From an uncultured Hymenobacter sp. (GTDB taxonomy: Bacteria; Bacteroidota; Bacteroidia; Cytophagales; Hymenobacteraceae): DNA of 33,294 nt. Made by a program: the position numbers and the translations under genes. The number at the start of each line of letters is the position of its first letter. The stretch's first letter is position 1. Below, piece by piece: positions 8,199-15,001 of this stretch. The stretch covers positions 1-33,294 of the forward strand of contig CAJYVK010000231.1 of NCBI GenBank assembly GCA_913778455.1. The letters run 5' to 3'. Under the pieces are notes generated by a model. It saw only the letters and a list, made by a program, of their open reading frames with translations. It had not been told where the DNA came from and made no database searches.

Positions 8199-9596
8199 AT
8201 GAACGATAAACAACATACCATCAAGGCCCCCGTCACGGTGCGGGGTATTGGGCTGCACACCGGCGCGGAGGCCACCATGACCTTTTGCCCCGCCCCGGTC
8301 GGCCACGGCTACAAGTTTCAGCGCGTCGATTTGCCCGGCGAGCCCATTGTGGATGCCGACGTCGACAACGTAGTTGACCTCTCGCGCGGCACCACCATCG
8401 AGCAAAACGGCGCCCGCGTCAACACCGTGGAGCACACCCTGGCCGCGCTGGTAGGCTTGCAGCTCGACAACGTGCTGATCAAGCTCAGCGGTCCCGAGCC
8501 GCCCATTATGGATGGCTCCTCGGCCGAGTTTATCAAGGCGCTGCACTCGGTGGGCTTCGAGGAGCAGAACGCGCTGCGCAACTACTACGTCATTCCCGAC
8601 ACCATCCGCTACGTGGACAACGCCCGGGGCGTGGAGCTTGCCGCCCTGCCCCTGAGCGACTACCGCCTCACGGTGATGGTGGACTACAACTCGCCGGTGC
8701 TCGGCTCGCAGCACGCCACGCTCACCGACATCAATCAGTTTGAGAGCGAGATTGCCAGCTCGCGCACGTTCTGCTTCTTGCACGAGTTGGAGTACTTGTA
8801 CAAGTCGAACCTCATCAAGGGCGGCGACCTCTCCAACGCCATCGTGGTGGTAGACCGCGCCGTGGGCGAGCACGAGCTCGACGAGCTGGCCGCCATGCTG
8901 GGCAAGCCCAAGGTGTCGGTGAAGAAAGAGGGCATTCTTAACAACGTGGACCTGCGCCACAAAAACGAGCCCGCCCGCCACAAGCTGCTCGACATCGTGG
9001 GCGACCTCGCCCTGGTGGGCCGCCCGCTCAAGGGGCAGATTCTGGCCGCCCGCCCCGGCCACGCGGCCAACGTGGCGTTTGCCAAGCGCATCAAAAAGAA
9101 GATGCTGGAAGACAAAACCAGCCCGGTGCCGGTGTACGACCCCAGCCGCGAGCCGGTGATGGACATCAACCGCATCATGCAGGTGCTGCCCCACCGCTAC
9201 CCCTTCCTGCTGCTCGACAAGGTGATTCACCTCGATGCGCAGATGGTAACGGCCGTGAAGAACGTAACCATGAACGAGCCCTTCTTCCAGGGCCACTTCC
9301 CCGGCAACCCTGTGATGCCCGGCGTGTTGCAGATCGAGGCTATGGCCCAGACCGGCGGCATCCTGGTGATGAACACCGTGCCCGACCCCGAGAACTATTG
9401 GCAGTATTTCCTGGGTATTGAGAATGCCCGCTTCCGCAAGAAGGTATTGCCCGGCGACACCGTCATTTTCCACTGCCAGCTCACGGCCCCCATCAAGCGC
9501 GGCATCGCCAAAATGAAGGGCCAGGCCTTCGTCAACGGCAAAGTAGTGTGCGACGCCGAAATGAGCGCCGCCATCGTACGCAAAGACAACGTGTAG
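8199..9596 (+). CDS. lpxC-fabZ: Bifunctional LpxC deacetylase / FabZ dehydratase
   Basis: A 465-residue fusion protein. Residues 1 to about 305 are UDP-3-O-acyl-N-acetylglucosamine deacetylase, the committed step of lipid A synthesis. The zinc ligands His79 (NTVEHT), His261 and Asp265 (RHKLLD) are present, and His288 (PGHAAN) is the likely catalytic His. Residues about 320-465 are a hotdog-fold 3-hydroxyacyl-ACP dehydratase with His332 (PHRYPFLLLD), GHFPGNPVMPG and Glu380. The fusion is characteristic of Bacteroidota and couples lipid A and fatty acid synthesis. The start at 8199 lies immediately after a family A repeat with no Shine-Dalgarno sequence. A second repeat, family B, separates it from lpxA. 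Confidence 0.97.
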   Translation: MNDKQHTIKAPVTVRGIGLHTGAEATMTFCPAPVGHGYKFQRVDLPGEPIVDADVDNVVDLSRGTTIEQNGARVNTVEHTLAALVGLQLDNVLIKLSGPEPPIMDGSSAEFIKALHSVGFEEQNALRNYYVIPDTIRYVDNARGVELAALPLSDYRLTVMVDYNSPVLGSQHATLTDINQFESEIASSRTFCFLHELEYLYKSNLIKGGDLSNAIVVVDRAVGEHELDELAAMLGKPKVSVKKEGILNNVDLRHKNEPARHKLLDIVGDLALVGRPLKGQILAARPGHAANVAFAKRIKKKMLEDKTSPVPVYDPSREPVMDINRIMQVLPHRYPFLLLDKVIHLDAQMVTAVKNVTMNEPFFQGHFPGNPVMPGVLQIEAMAQTGGILVMNTVPDPENYWQYFLGIENARFRKKVLPGDTVIFHCQLTAPIKRGIAKMKGQAFVNGKVVCDAEMSAAIVRKDNV

Positions 9597-9597
9597 T

Positions 9598-9703
9598 TTA
9601 ATTATGAATTATGAATTATGAATTATGAGTTTTCTGGCGTCTCTCGACCAGCTTACTCATTCCTCTCATAATTCATAACTCATAATTCATAATTCATAAT
9701 TAA
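9598..9703. repeat. Inverted tandem heptamer repeat, family B
   Basis: The left arm (9598-9629) consists of about four units of the heptamer GAATTAT. The right arm (9665-9703) holds the complementary units, with one more imperfect unit than the left. Twenty-four or more bases can pair, and the loop is about 35 bases. It is strongly AT-rich against GC-rich surroundings. It begins two bases after the lpxC-fabZ stop and ends five bases before the lpxA ATG at 9709. Confidence 0.9.
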
Positions 9704-9708
9704 AAGAA

Positions 9709-10515
9709 ATGCTTTCTCCCCTCGCCCATATCCACCCTGCCGCCCGGCTTGCGCCGGGAGTTACCGTTGAGCCGTTTACTACCATATACGGCGACGTGGA
9801 GATTGGTGAAAATACCTGGATTGGGCCCAACGTGACCATCATGGACGGGGCACGCATCGGGGCCAACTGCCAGATTTTTCCGGGTGCGGTGATATCGGGT
9901 GTTCCGCAGGATTTGAAGTTCGCCGGCGAGGTAACTACGGCCCACATCGGCGACTATACCGTGCTGCGCGAGTGCGTAACCGTGAACCGCGGCACCGTGG
10001 ACCGGGGCCGCACGGTGGTGGGCAGCCACTGCCTGCTGCAAGCCTACGTGCACATCGCCCACGACTGCCTGGTGGGCAACCACTGCGTGATTTCCAACGC
10101 CACCCAGATGGCGGGCCACGTGCAGGTGGGCGACTGGGCCATCATCGGCGGCACCACGGCCATCCATCAGTTTACCAACATCGGGGCGCACGCCTTTATC
10201 GCGGGGGGCTCGCTGGTGCGCAAGGACGTACCGCCCTTCGTGAAGGCCGCCCGCGAGCCCCTCACCTACGCCGGGGTCAACTCGGTGGGGCTGCGCCGCC
10301 GGGGCTTTAGCGAAGACCAGGTAACGGCCATCCACGAGATGTACCGCACGCTGTACCTTAGCGGCTTGCCCATGACGGAGTCGCTCAACCGCATCGAGGT
10401 CGAGCTGCCGCCCTCGCCCGAGCGCGACGAGATCACGCAGTTTGTGCGCTCGGCCGCCCGCGGCATCATCAAAGGCCCGAGCCGCGGGGGCTCGGTCGAT
10501 GAAAACGCGGATTAA
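9709..10515 (+). CDS. lpxA: UDP-N-acetylglucosamine O-acyltransferase LpxA
   Basis: A 268-residue acyltransferase for the first step of lipid A synthesis, which transfers a 3-hydroxyacyl chain from ACP to the 3-OH of UDP-GlcNAc. It begins directly with hexapeptide repeats of the left-handed beta-helix (IGENTWIGPNVTIMDGARIG, residues 32-51). The active-site segment HIAHDC has His115 and His118, matching His122 and His125 of E. coli LpxA. The C-terminal helical domain starts near residue 195 (LRRRGFSEDQ). Length and order are as expected. The A/T-rich end of the family B repeat lies directly before the ATG. A family A repeat follows the stop. Confidence 0.97.
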   Translation: MLSPLAHIHPAARLAPGVTVEPFTTIYGDVEIGENTWIGPNVTIMDGARIGANCQIFPGAVISGVPQDLKFAGEVTTAHIGDYTVLRECVTVNRGTVDRGRTVVGSHCLLQAYVHIAHDCLVGNHCVISNATQMAGHVQVGDWAIIGGTTAIHQFTNIGAHAFIAGGSLVRKDVPPFVKAAREPLTYAGVNSVGLRRRGFSEDQVTAIHEMYRTLYLSGLPMTESLNRIEVELPPSPERDEITQFVRSAARGIIKGPSRGGSVDENAD

Positions 10516-10528
10516 TTTTTTTGAGCTG

Positions 10529-10596
10529 TTAGCTTTTAGCGGCTAGCCGTTAGCTTTTTCGGTGAACCAAGCTAAGGGCTAGCCGCTACAAGCTAA
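10529..10596. repeat. Inverted repeat family A, copy 2, overlapping a start codon
   Basis: Arms 10529-10556 and 10569-10596 are 28 bases each and pair with two mismatches around a 12-base loop. Each arm contains GGCTAGCC, itself a palindrome. The last base of the right arm is the A of the ATG of the ABC ATPase gene. It lies 13 bases after the lpxA stop. Confidence 0.92.
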
Positions 10597-11228
10597 TGGC
10601 TTTACGAATTGACGCGCAAGACCTGGGCCGCCGCTACGGCCGCCAGTGGATTTTTCGGCGGTTGAGCTATGCTTTCGAGTTCGGCTCAGCCACGGCCATT
10701 CTGGGCCCTAATGGCGCAGGCAAGAGCACGCTGCTCAGTATCTTAGCGGGCCAGCTGTTGCCTTCAGAAGGTGTAGTGAGCTACGAGTGGGAACCCAGCG
10801 GAAAGCCGCTGCCCGTGGCCGAGGTGCCGCGCCAGCTGGCTTACTGCGCACCCTACCTGGAGCTGCCCGAAGACTTTACCCTGCTGGAGCTGCTGGCCTT
10901 CCACACCAGGCTCAAGCCGCTACGGCCGGGGGTGTCGATTGCCGACCTAGTGGAAATTATGTACCTGCACAAGGCGCGGCACCAAGCGGTGCGCACGTTT
11001 TCGTCGGGCATGAAGCAACGCCTCAAGCTGGGGCTGGCCCTGTACGCGGCCGCCCCGCTGCTGCTGCTCGACGAGCCCACCACCAACCTCGACGCCCAGG
11101 GCGCGGCTTGGTACCTGGAGCATGTGGCCCGCGTACGCGACACCGGCCGGCTCGTCATTGTGTCGTCCAACGTGCCGGCCGAGTACGACTTTTGCGACGC
11201 CCAGGTGCGCATCACTGATTTTCAATAA
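10596..11228 (+). CDS. Lone ABC transporter ATP-binding protein
   Basis: A 210-residue nucleotide-binding subunit. Walker A GPNGAGKST (residues 37-45), signature FSSGMKQ (135-141) and Walker B LLLLDEP with TTNLD (155-166) are all present. The switch (H-loop) position, normally His in a context like IVSSH, reads IVSSN with Asn192 followed by VPAEYDFCD. The domain order fits an importer- or exporter-type single ATPase of the CcmA/NatA kind. No permease gene is adjacent, so the partner and substrate are unknown. It lies directly after the lipid A genes but is separated from lpxA by a hairpin whose last base is the A of its ATG. The Uma2 gene follows after 14 bases, so these two are probably co-transcribed. 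Confidence 0.88.
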   Translation: MALRIDAQDLGRRYGRQWIFRRLSYAFEFGSATAILGPNGAGKSTLLSILAGQLLPSEGVVSYEWEPSGKPLPVAEVPRQLAYCAPYLELPEDFTLLELLAFHTRLKPLRPGVSIADLVEIMYLHKARHQAVRTFSSGMKQRLKLGLALYAAAPLLLLDEPTTNLDAQGAAWYLEHVARVRDTGRLVIVSSNVPAEYDFCDAQVRITDFQ

Positions 11229-11242
11229 AAACCGTTTCTCTG

Positions 11243-11803
11243 ATGCTTAGCAACGCAGAGCAAGACTACCTGGCGGCCGAGCGGCGGGACCCTGGCCGCA
11301 GCGACTACCTGGATGGGCAGGTGTTCCCGCTGCCCGCACCCACCCCCGAGCACTTGCTCCTGGCGGAGAATACGGCCCTGCTGCTGGCCGAGCAGGCCGG
11401 GGAGCGGGGCTGGACCGTGCTGGGCAGCGCCACCCGCGTGCACGCGCTCGGGGCTGGCCTGTTTACCTACCCCGACGTGGCGCTCGTGGCTGGCAAGGTG
11501 CTGCGACTGGCCGACGAGTACCGCGATACCCTGCTCAATCCCACGCTGCTGGTGAAGGTGCTCCCCCACCCCATGCCGGCGCATTTTCAGGAGCTGTTCG
11601 AGGCGTACTACGCCATCCCGACGGTGCAGCACGTGATATTGATCACCGAATTTGCGGCCCGGGTATCGCTGGGCTCGCGCAATGCCGAGGGTAACCTTGA
11701 CGTGCTGGGCTTTACCGGAATGGAGGCCGTGCTCACCGTGGCCGACCTGGACTTGGCCCTGCCACTGGCCGAGATATACCGGGGCGTGCGGCTGCGGGCG
11801 TAG
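11243..11803 (+). CDS. Uma2-family protein with altered nuclease motif
   Basis: A 186-residue protein of the Uma2 family (PF05685), a PD-(D/E)xK-like fold common in cyanobacteria and Hymenobacter. Recognisable segments are DYLDGQVFPLPAPTPEHLLL (21-40), TYPDVALV (76-82) with Asp78, and LLNPTLLVKVLP (97-108). In typical members the last block reads LVVEVLSPST. Here the acidic residue is Lys105 and the SPST tail is replaced by PHPMPAHF. The DRGEKF-like segment that usually follows is missing. The codon at that place is AAG, so this is not an ambiguous reading. It may be catalytically dead or adapted. The start is the ATG 14 bases after the ABC ATPase stop. Confidence 0.8.
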   Translation: MLSNAEQDYLAAERRDPGRSDYLDGQVFPLPAPTPEHLLLAENTALLLAEQAGERGWTVLGSATRVHALGAGLFTYPDVALVAGKVLRLADEYRDTLLNPTLLVKVLPHPMPAHFQELFEAYYAIPTVQHVILITEFAARVSLGSRNAEGNLDVLGFTGMEAVLTVADLDLALPLAEIYRGVRLRA

Positions 11804-11922
11804 CCTTTGCGAGGTTATTTAAGTCCTTAGGGCGCCCGACCCCAACCCATTTGGCCGCCCGCCGTATCTTCGCTCTACGTTCCAAAACCCCATTCAATTA
11901 CCCTCTACTGCCCTTTTTTGTT

Positions 11923-12282
11923 ATGCGACAGTACGATAACCTGGACGACGACGACCTCGGCGACGACGATAACCTTGACACCTTCGCCCGCACCGGCGGT
12001 GCTAAGACCCGCGGCTCAGGCGAGGACCAACTCTCGGCCAAATACGCCGACTACCTGATGTGGCGCGACACCGGCTCCTCGCACGACGAGGCGCTCGACC
12101 TGGCTTCCATGACCGAAGACGAGTTTACGACTGCCGAGGCGGCCGAAGACCCCGATGGCGGCAGCATGGGCCGCCTCGATGATGAGGACGACGACCTCGA
12201 CAGCGACGACGAGGATGACGATTTCGGCGGCGGCAGCTCGCGCGGCCGGGGCCGTAGCGACGACTACGACAGCGATTACTAA
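11923..12282 (+). CDS. Asp/Glu-rich small protein of unknown function
   Basis: A 119-residue strongly acidic protein. It opens with MRQYDNLDDDDLGDDDNLD, has a central less biased part (about residues 38-70, with KYADYLMWRDTGSSHDEALD) that could form helices, and ends in runs of Asp plus a short Gly/Arg/Ser segment (GGGSSRGRGRSDDYDSDY). It has no signal peptide or membrane segment. I do not recognise a family. Acidic low-complexity proteins can bind basic proteins or act as disordered regulators, but nothing here decides this. The frame is open to 11851, but the ATG at 11923 is the sensible start. A strong hairpin terminator follows, 18 bases after the stop. Confidence 0.65.
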   Translation: MRQYDNLDDDDLGDDDNLDTFARTGGAKTRGSGEDQLSAKYADYLMWRDTGSSHDEALDLASMTEDEFTTAEAAEDPDGGSMGRLDDEDDDLDSDDEDDDFGGGSSRGRGRSDDYDSDY

Positions 12283-12299
12283 GCACCAGATGAGCGCTA

Positions 12300-12342
12300 A
12301 AGAGGGCCAGTCGGTACGCAATGCGTAGCGGCTGGCCCTCTT
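12300..12342. terminator. Bidirectional hairpin terminator
   Basis: Arms AAGAGGGCCAG (12300-12310) and CTGGCCCTCTT (12332-12342) pair perfectly over 11 bases, followed by a T-rich stretch. It sits between the convergent Asp-rich gene and arylsulfotransferase gene and could serve both. Confidence 0.75.
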
Positions 12343-12381
12343 GTATTTCTTCTAGTGACGCACTGGCCGCGTCAGAACTGG

Positions 12382-13932
12382 CTACGGATAGATACTTTCA
12401 CGTTGCGCCCGGTGAAAGGCAAAGCCATTGGTCGGGGTCAGCTGCATTTCGAAGAGCACCTGCTTGCTGGCATACTCCAGCTCGATGATTTTGCCGCCCG
12501 TACCGGTCGCGTTGGGCACCTGGTAACCCGGGCAGAACAGGAGGTGATTGACGGCGGGCAGATACTGCACCCGCGACACGATGGAGGAAAAGGTCTGGGC
12601 GCCGCGCTCCTTGCCGTAGGTCCAGACTTGCTGCACCGTGCGGGCGGCCGGGTCGATGCGGTACACCACCGCCCGGCTGTAATGAGCTGACGCATTGCGA
12701 ATAAAGTTGCGGTTGGTACCGTTGTCGAACAGCAGCAGGTCGCCGTTGGGCATGAGCTGCACGGAATGCTGGTACCAGTTCCACTCAAAATCCGGGGCGT
12801 TGGCCGAGCCGTTGACTACGGCCGTATCGGCGATTACTTGGCCGGCGGCGCTGAGCGGCGTCAGGGCTAACTGGCTTAGGCTCTGGCCTTGGTGGTTCGT
12901 ACCCCAGCCGCGATGCGGGGCCAGCAGCCACTTCACCCGGTTGTCGTAAGTGAGCTTGACCACGCCCTGGTGGCGGCCCGATACGATAATGGTATTGTCG
13001 GAAGGGTCGTAGAGCACCGCGTTGCCGTGAAACCAGTCGGCCGGGTCGGCTTCCAGCGCGTGGCGGTTTTCGTCGAGGCTTTGCTTGAGGTCCCACTCCT
13101 GCACTACGCGGTTGGCGTGGCGGTCAACCTCTACCACGTAGTCCTGATTGGTGGCCGTGCCATCGGGATGAGTACTACCGATTTTATTGACCGTCGCCAG
13201 GAAATTCCCATCGGGCTTCTCGTAGAGCTCGTGGTGAAACGTGTAGCCCGTCATGGTCCAGCGGTTGACGATGGCACCGTACACATCGACCTCGTACAGT
13301 TGGCTAGTAGATTTATTGCCAAAGCAATAATTGCCATTGCGCAGCCGGCTGATGCCGCAATCGTACGAGAGCTGCGCCAGCTCGGGCAAGGTGCGGTAGT
13401 CGAGCAGCCAGCGAATGTCGCCGTAGTTGTCCACGATGAGCGGCATCTGCGGGTCCGTGGCGCTGAAGTTGCTCACCAACGTAAAATCGCCCCCCAGCGC
13501 ACTGCCCGCCGGGGCCGTGGTAACGAGGCTGGTGGGCATGTTCGGCGGCAGGGGCGGCGTCTGAATGGTGAGGGTCGTATCGGCCAGCAGCTGGCCATCC
13601 AGATTCACGAGCTGCACCGATACTGCATTGGCGTAGTCGGGGTATAGCCCCAGGATGGGCACGTCGTGCGCCGTTCCCTCATCGGTAAACTGCTGGGTCA
13701 GGTCCGACGCGGTCCCGTGCCGGCCGTGCACGACCAGCCGCAGTTGTCCGCTCTGACGCGAAGTAAAAGTCAGCCGCGCCGTCAGCGGCGCGTAGCCCGA
13801 AGGGTTGAGCACCAGCGCCCCTGCGCCAAACGACAATTGTAAGGTGGTCGCGGGTACCGGCGCTTGCCCGTCCTCTCGGCGACAGCCAGCCAGCAGCGCT
13901 ACCCCCAGCGCCAAAGCGTATGCAATTTTCAT
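12382..13932 (-). CDS. Arylsulfotransferase (ASST)-like lipoprotein
   Basis: A 516-residue exported protein. The N-terminus MKIAYALALGVALLAGCRRE is a lipoprotein signal with lipobox LAGC and acylated Cys17. The mature part begins with a beta-sandwich-like region and continues as a beta-propeller of the arylsulfotransferase type (PF05935). Landmarks are DWFHGNAVLYDPSDN, IIVSGRHQGVVK, WYQHSVQLMPNGDLLLFDNG and a closing GGKIIELEYASKQVLFEM. His302, His321 and His389 sit in the conserved-looking contexts. Characterised bacterial ASSTs transfer sulfate between phenols using a transient sulfo-His, but many Bacteroidota homologues are unassigned, so the reaction here is not certain. The gene is single and monocistronic, convergent with the Asp-rich gene. 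Confidence 0.83.
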   Translation of the reverse strand: MKIAYALALGVALLAGCRREDGQAPVPATTLQLSFGAGALVLNPSGYAPLTARLTFTSRQSGQLRLVVHGRHGTASDLTQQFTDEGTAHDVPILGLYPDYANAVSVQLVNLDGQLLADTTLTIQTPPLPPNMPTSLVTTAPAGSALGGDFTLVSNFSATDPQMPLIVDNYGDIRWLLDYRTLPELAQLSYDCGISRLRNGNYCFGNKSTSQLYEVDVYGAIVNRWTMTGYTFHHELYEKPDGNFLATVNKIGSTHPDGTATNQDYVVEVDRHANRVVQEWDLKQSLDENRHALEADPADWFHGNAVLYDPSDNTIIVSGRHQGVVKLTYDNRVKWLLAPHRGWGTNHQGQSLSQLALTPLSAAGQVIADTAVVNGSANAPDFEWNWYQHSVQLMPNGDLLLFDNGTNRNFIRNASAHYSRAVVYRIDPAARTVQQVWTYGKERGAQTFSSIVSRVQYLPAVNHLLFCPGYQVPNATGTGGKIIELEYASKQVLFEMQLTPTNGFAFHRAQRESIYP

Positions 13933-14003
13933 GAAATCAACATTTTATGAGTATTTGCTCCTTTTGAGTGGTCGGCTGGCGACGGGTTTAACCGGCACGA
14001 AAA

Positions 14004-14030
14004 AGCCCTAGCCGCGGGGCGACTAGGGCT
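14004..14030 (-). terminator. Terminator of the DUF4197 gene
   Basis: Read on the minus strand, AGCCCTAG and CTAGGGCT (8-base arms, 14023-14030 and 14004-14011) form a hairpin followed at once by five T. It lies 65 bases downstream of the DUF4197 stop. On the plus strand there is no T-run, so it acts in one direction. Confidence 0.7.
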
Positions 14031-14094
14031 GTCCTGCTCAGTTGGCTTAGCACGCTCATCCCAACCCAGTTGGGGGCAGGCTTGCGGCCAAAAA

Positions 14095-14883
14095 TTATTT
14101 TGCTCCGAATACGCGCTTGAGCAGGGCCGTGGATTGGGCGGCCGGGTTCTGGCGGATTTTGGCCTCCTGCTGGGCCAGCAGCACGAAGAGGCCGTCTACG
14201 GTCTGGGCCGTCACGTAGTCGGTGAGGTTGTTCTTGGCTGGCGTCATGAGCGGAATCTTGTTGTAGCGCTCGATGAGCTTGGCGTAAGCGGCATTGGCCC
14301 CTACCTGGTCGAGGCTCTGCACGATGCTGGGGCGCAGGGCGGCGTTGAGGGCCGCCTCCGAGTTTTTGCGCAGCAATTGGGTGGCGGCGTCCTTGCTGCC
14401 GCTGGTCACGAGCGAGAGCGCATCGGTGAGCGAGAGATTCTGCAAGGCGTTGAGGAAGATATCCTTGGCGGCCGGCGCGGCCGTTTCGGCGGCGCGGTTC
14501 ATGAGGTTGGTAGCCTGCTCCACGGCCTGCTTACCGATGGGGCCGGGCAGGGCGTTGAGCGTGGTCGCCACCAACTGCGCGTCGGGCGGGAAGGGAATGC
14601 GGATGTCGTCGTTGAGGTTGAAGCCGTCGGGCTCGGAGGCAAAGGCCACGGCCTTGGTAATACCGGTGCTGAGCGCCTCGCGCAGGCCACTGGCCGCCTC
14701 GGCCTCGGTGAGGGGGGCGGGCGTTGCCACGGTCGTGGTTTTGGTGGTCGTGGTGGTGGTTTTAGTCGTGGTTTTTACCGGCGCCTTCTTAGCGGTGGTC
14801 TTCTTGGTGGTAGCCTTTTTGGTAGTTTGGGCCAGGGCCGGGGCGGCGCTGCACAAAGCCAGGGCCAGGAGTAGATTTTTCAT
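14095..14883 (-). CDS. DUF4197 domain exported protein with Thr/Lys-rich linker
   Basis: A 262-residue exported protein. A signal peptide, MKNLLLALALCSAAPALAQ, is followed by about 35 residues made almost only of Thr, Lys and Ala (TTKKATTKKTTAKKAPVKTT and a run of Thr). The DUF4197 domain then fills the rest, with helical segments such as LREALSTGITKAVAF, FPPDAQLVATTLNALPGPIG and the closing LTDYVTAQTVDGLFVLLAQQ. DUF4197 proteins are usually about 220-240 residues and have no proven function. The frame is open beyond 14883, but the signal peptide sets the start. It is divergent from cinA over 118 bases. A minus-strand terminator lies downstream. Confidence 0.82.
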   Translation of the reverse strand: MKNLLLALALCSAAPALAQTTKKATTKKTTAKKAPVKTTTKTTTTTTKTTTVATPAPLTEAEAASGLREALSTGITKAVAFASEPDGFNLNDDIRIPFPPDAQLVATTLNALPGPIGKQAVEQATNLMNRAAETAAPAAKDIFLNALQNLSLTDALSLVTSGSKDAATQLLRKNSEAALNAALRPSIVQSLDQVGANAAYAKLIERYNKIPLMTPAKNNLTDYVTAQTVDGLFVLLAQQEAKIRQNPAAQSTALLKRVFGAK

Positions 14884-15001
14884 CGGGCAGAAAAAGAAAA
14901 AAGGTGGGGCATCCAAACCGGATGGCGCGTATAGCTGTCCTGCTGGCACCCCACCGCAAAGTTCTCTACAAAACCTTGCCAACCTATTCTATTTCGATTC
15001 G

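Noticed and set aside
8181..9473. A long open frame on the minus strand across lpxC-fabZ
   Set aside because: It is the GC-driven shadow of a clearly conserved gene on the plus strand, with His/Val/Gly-rich low-sense composition and no recognisable domain.
9598..9703. A CRISPR-like array from the tandem units between lpxC and lpxA
   Set aside because: The units are seven bases without spacers and face each other as an inverted repeat; no cas gene is near.
11243..11803. Uma2 gene as part of a defence or toxin system
   Set aside because: The nuclease motif is altered and no partner gene of a known defence system is beside it; an ABC ATPase alone does not support this.
14294..15001. A 236-codon N-terminal extension of CinA across the DUF4197 gene
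   Set aside because: It is antisense to a real exported protein and has a Val-rich sequence from the Thr/Lys linker; CinA starts MDVEIMTIGDE at 15002.
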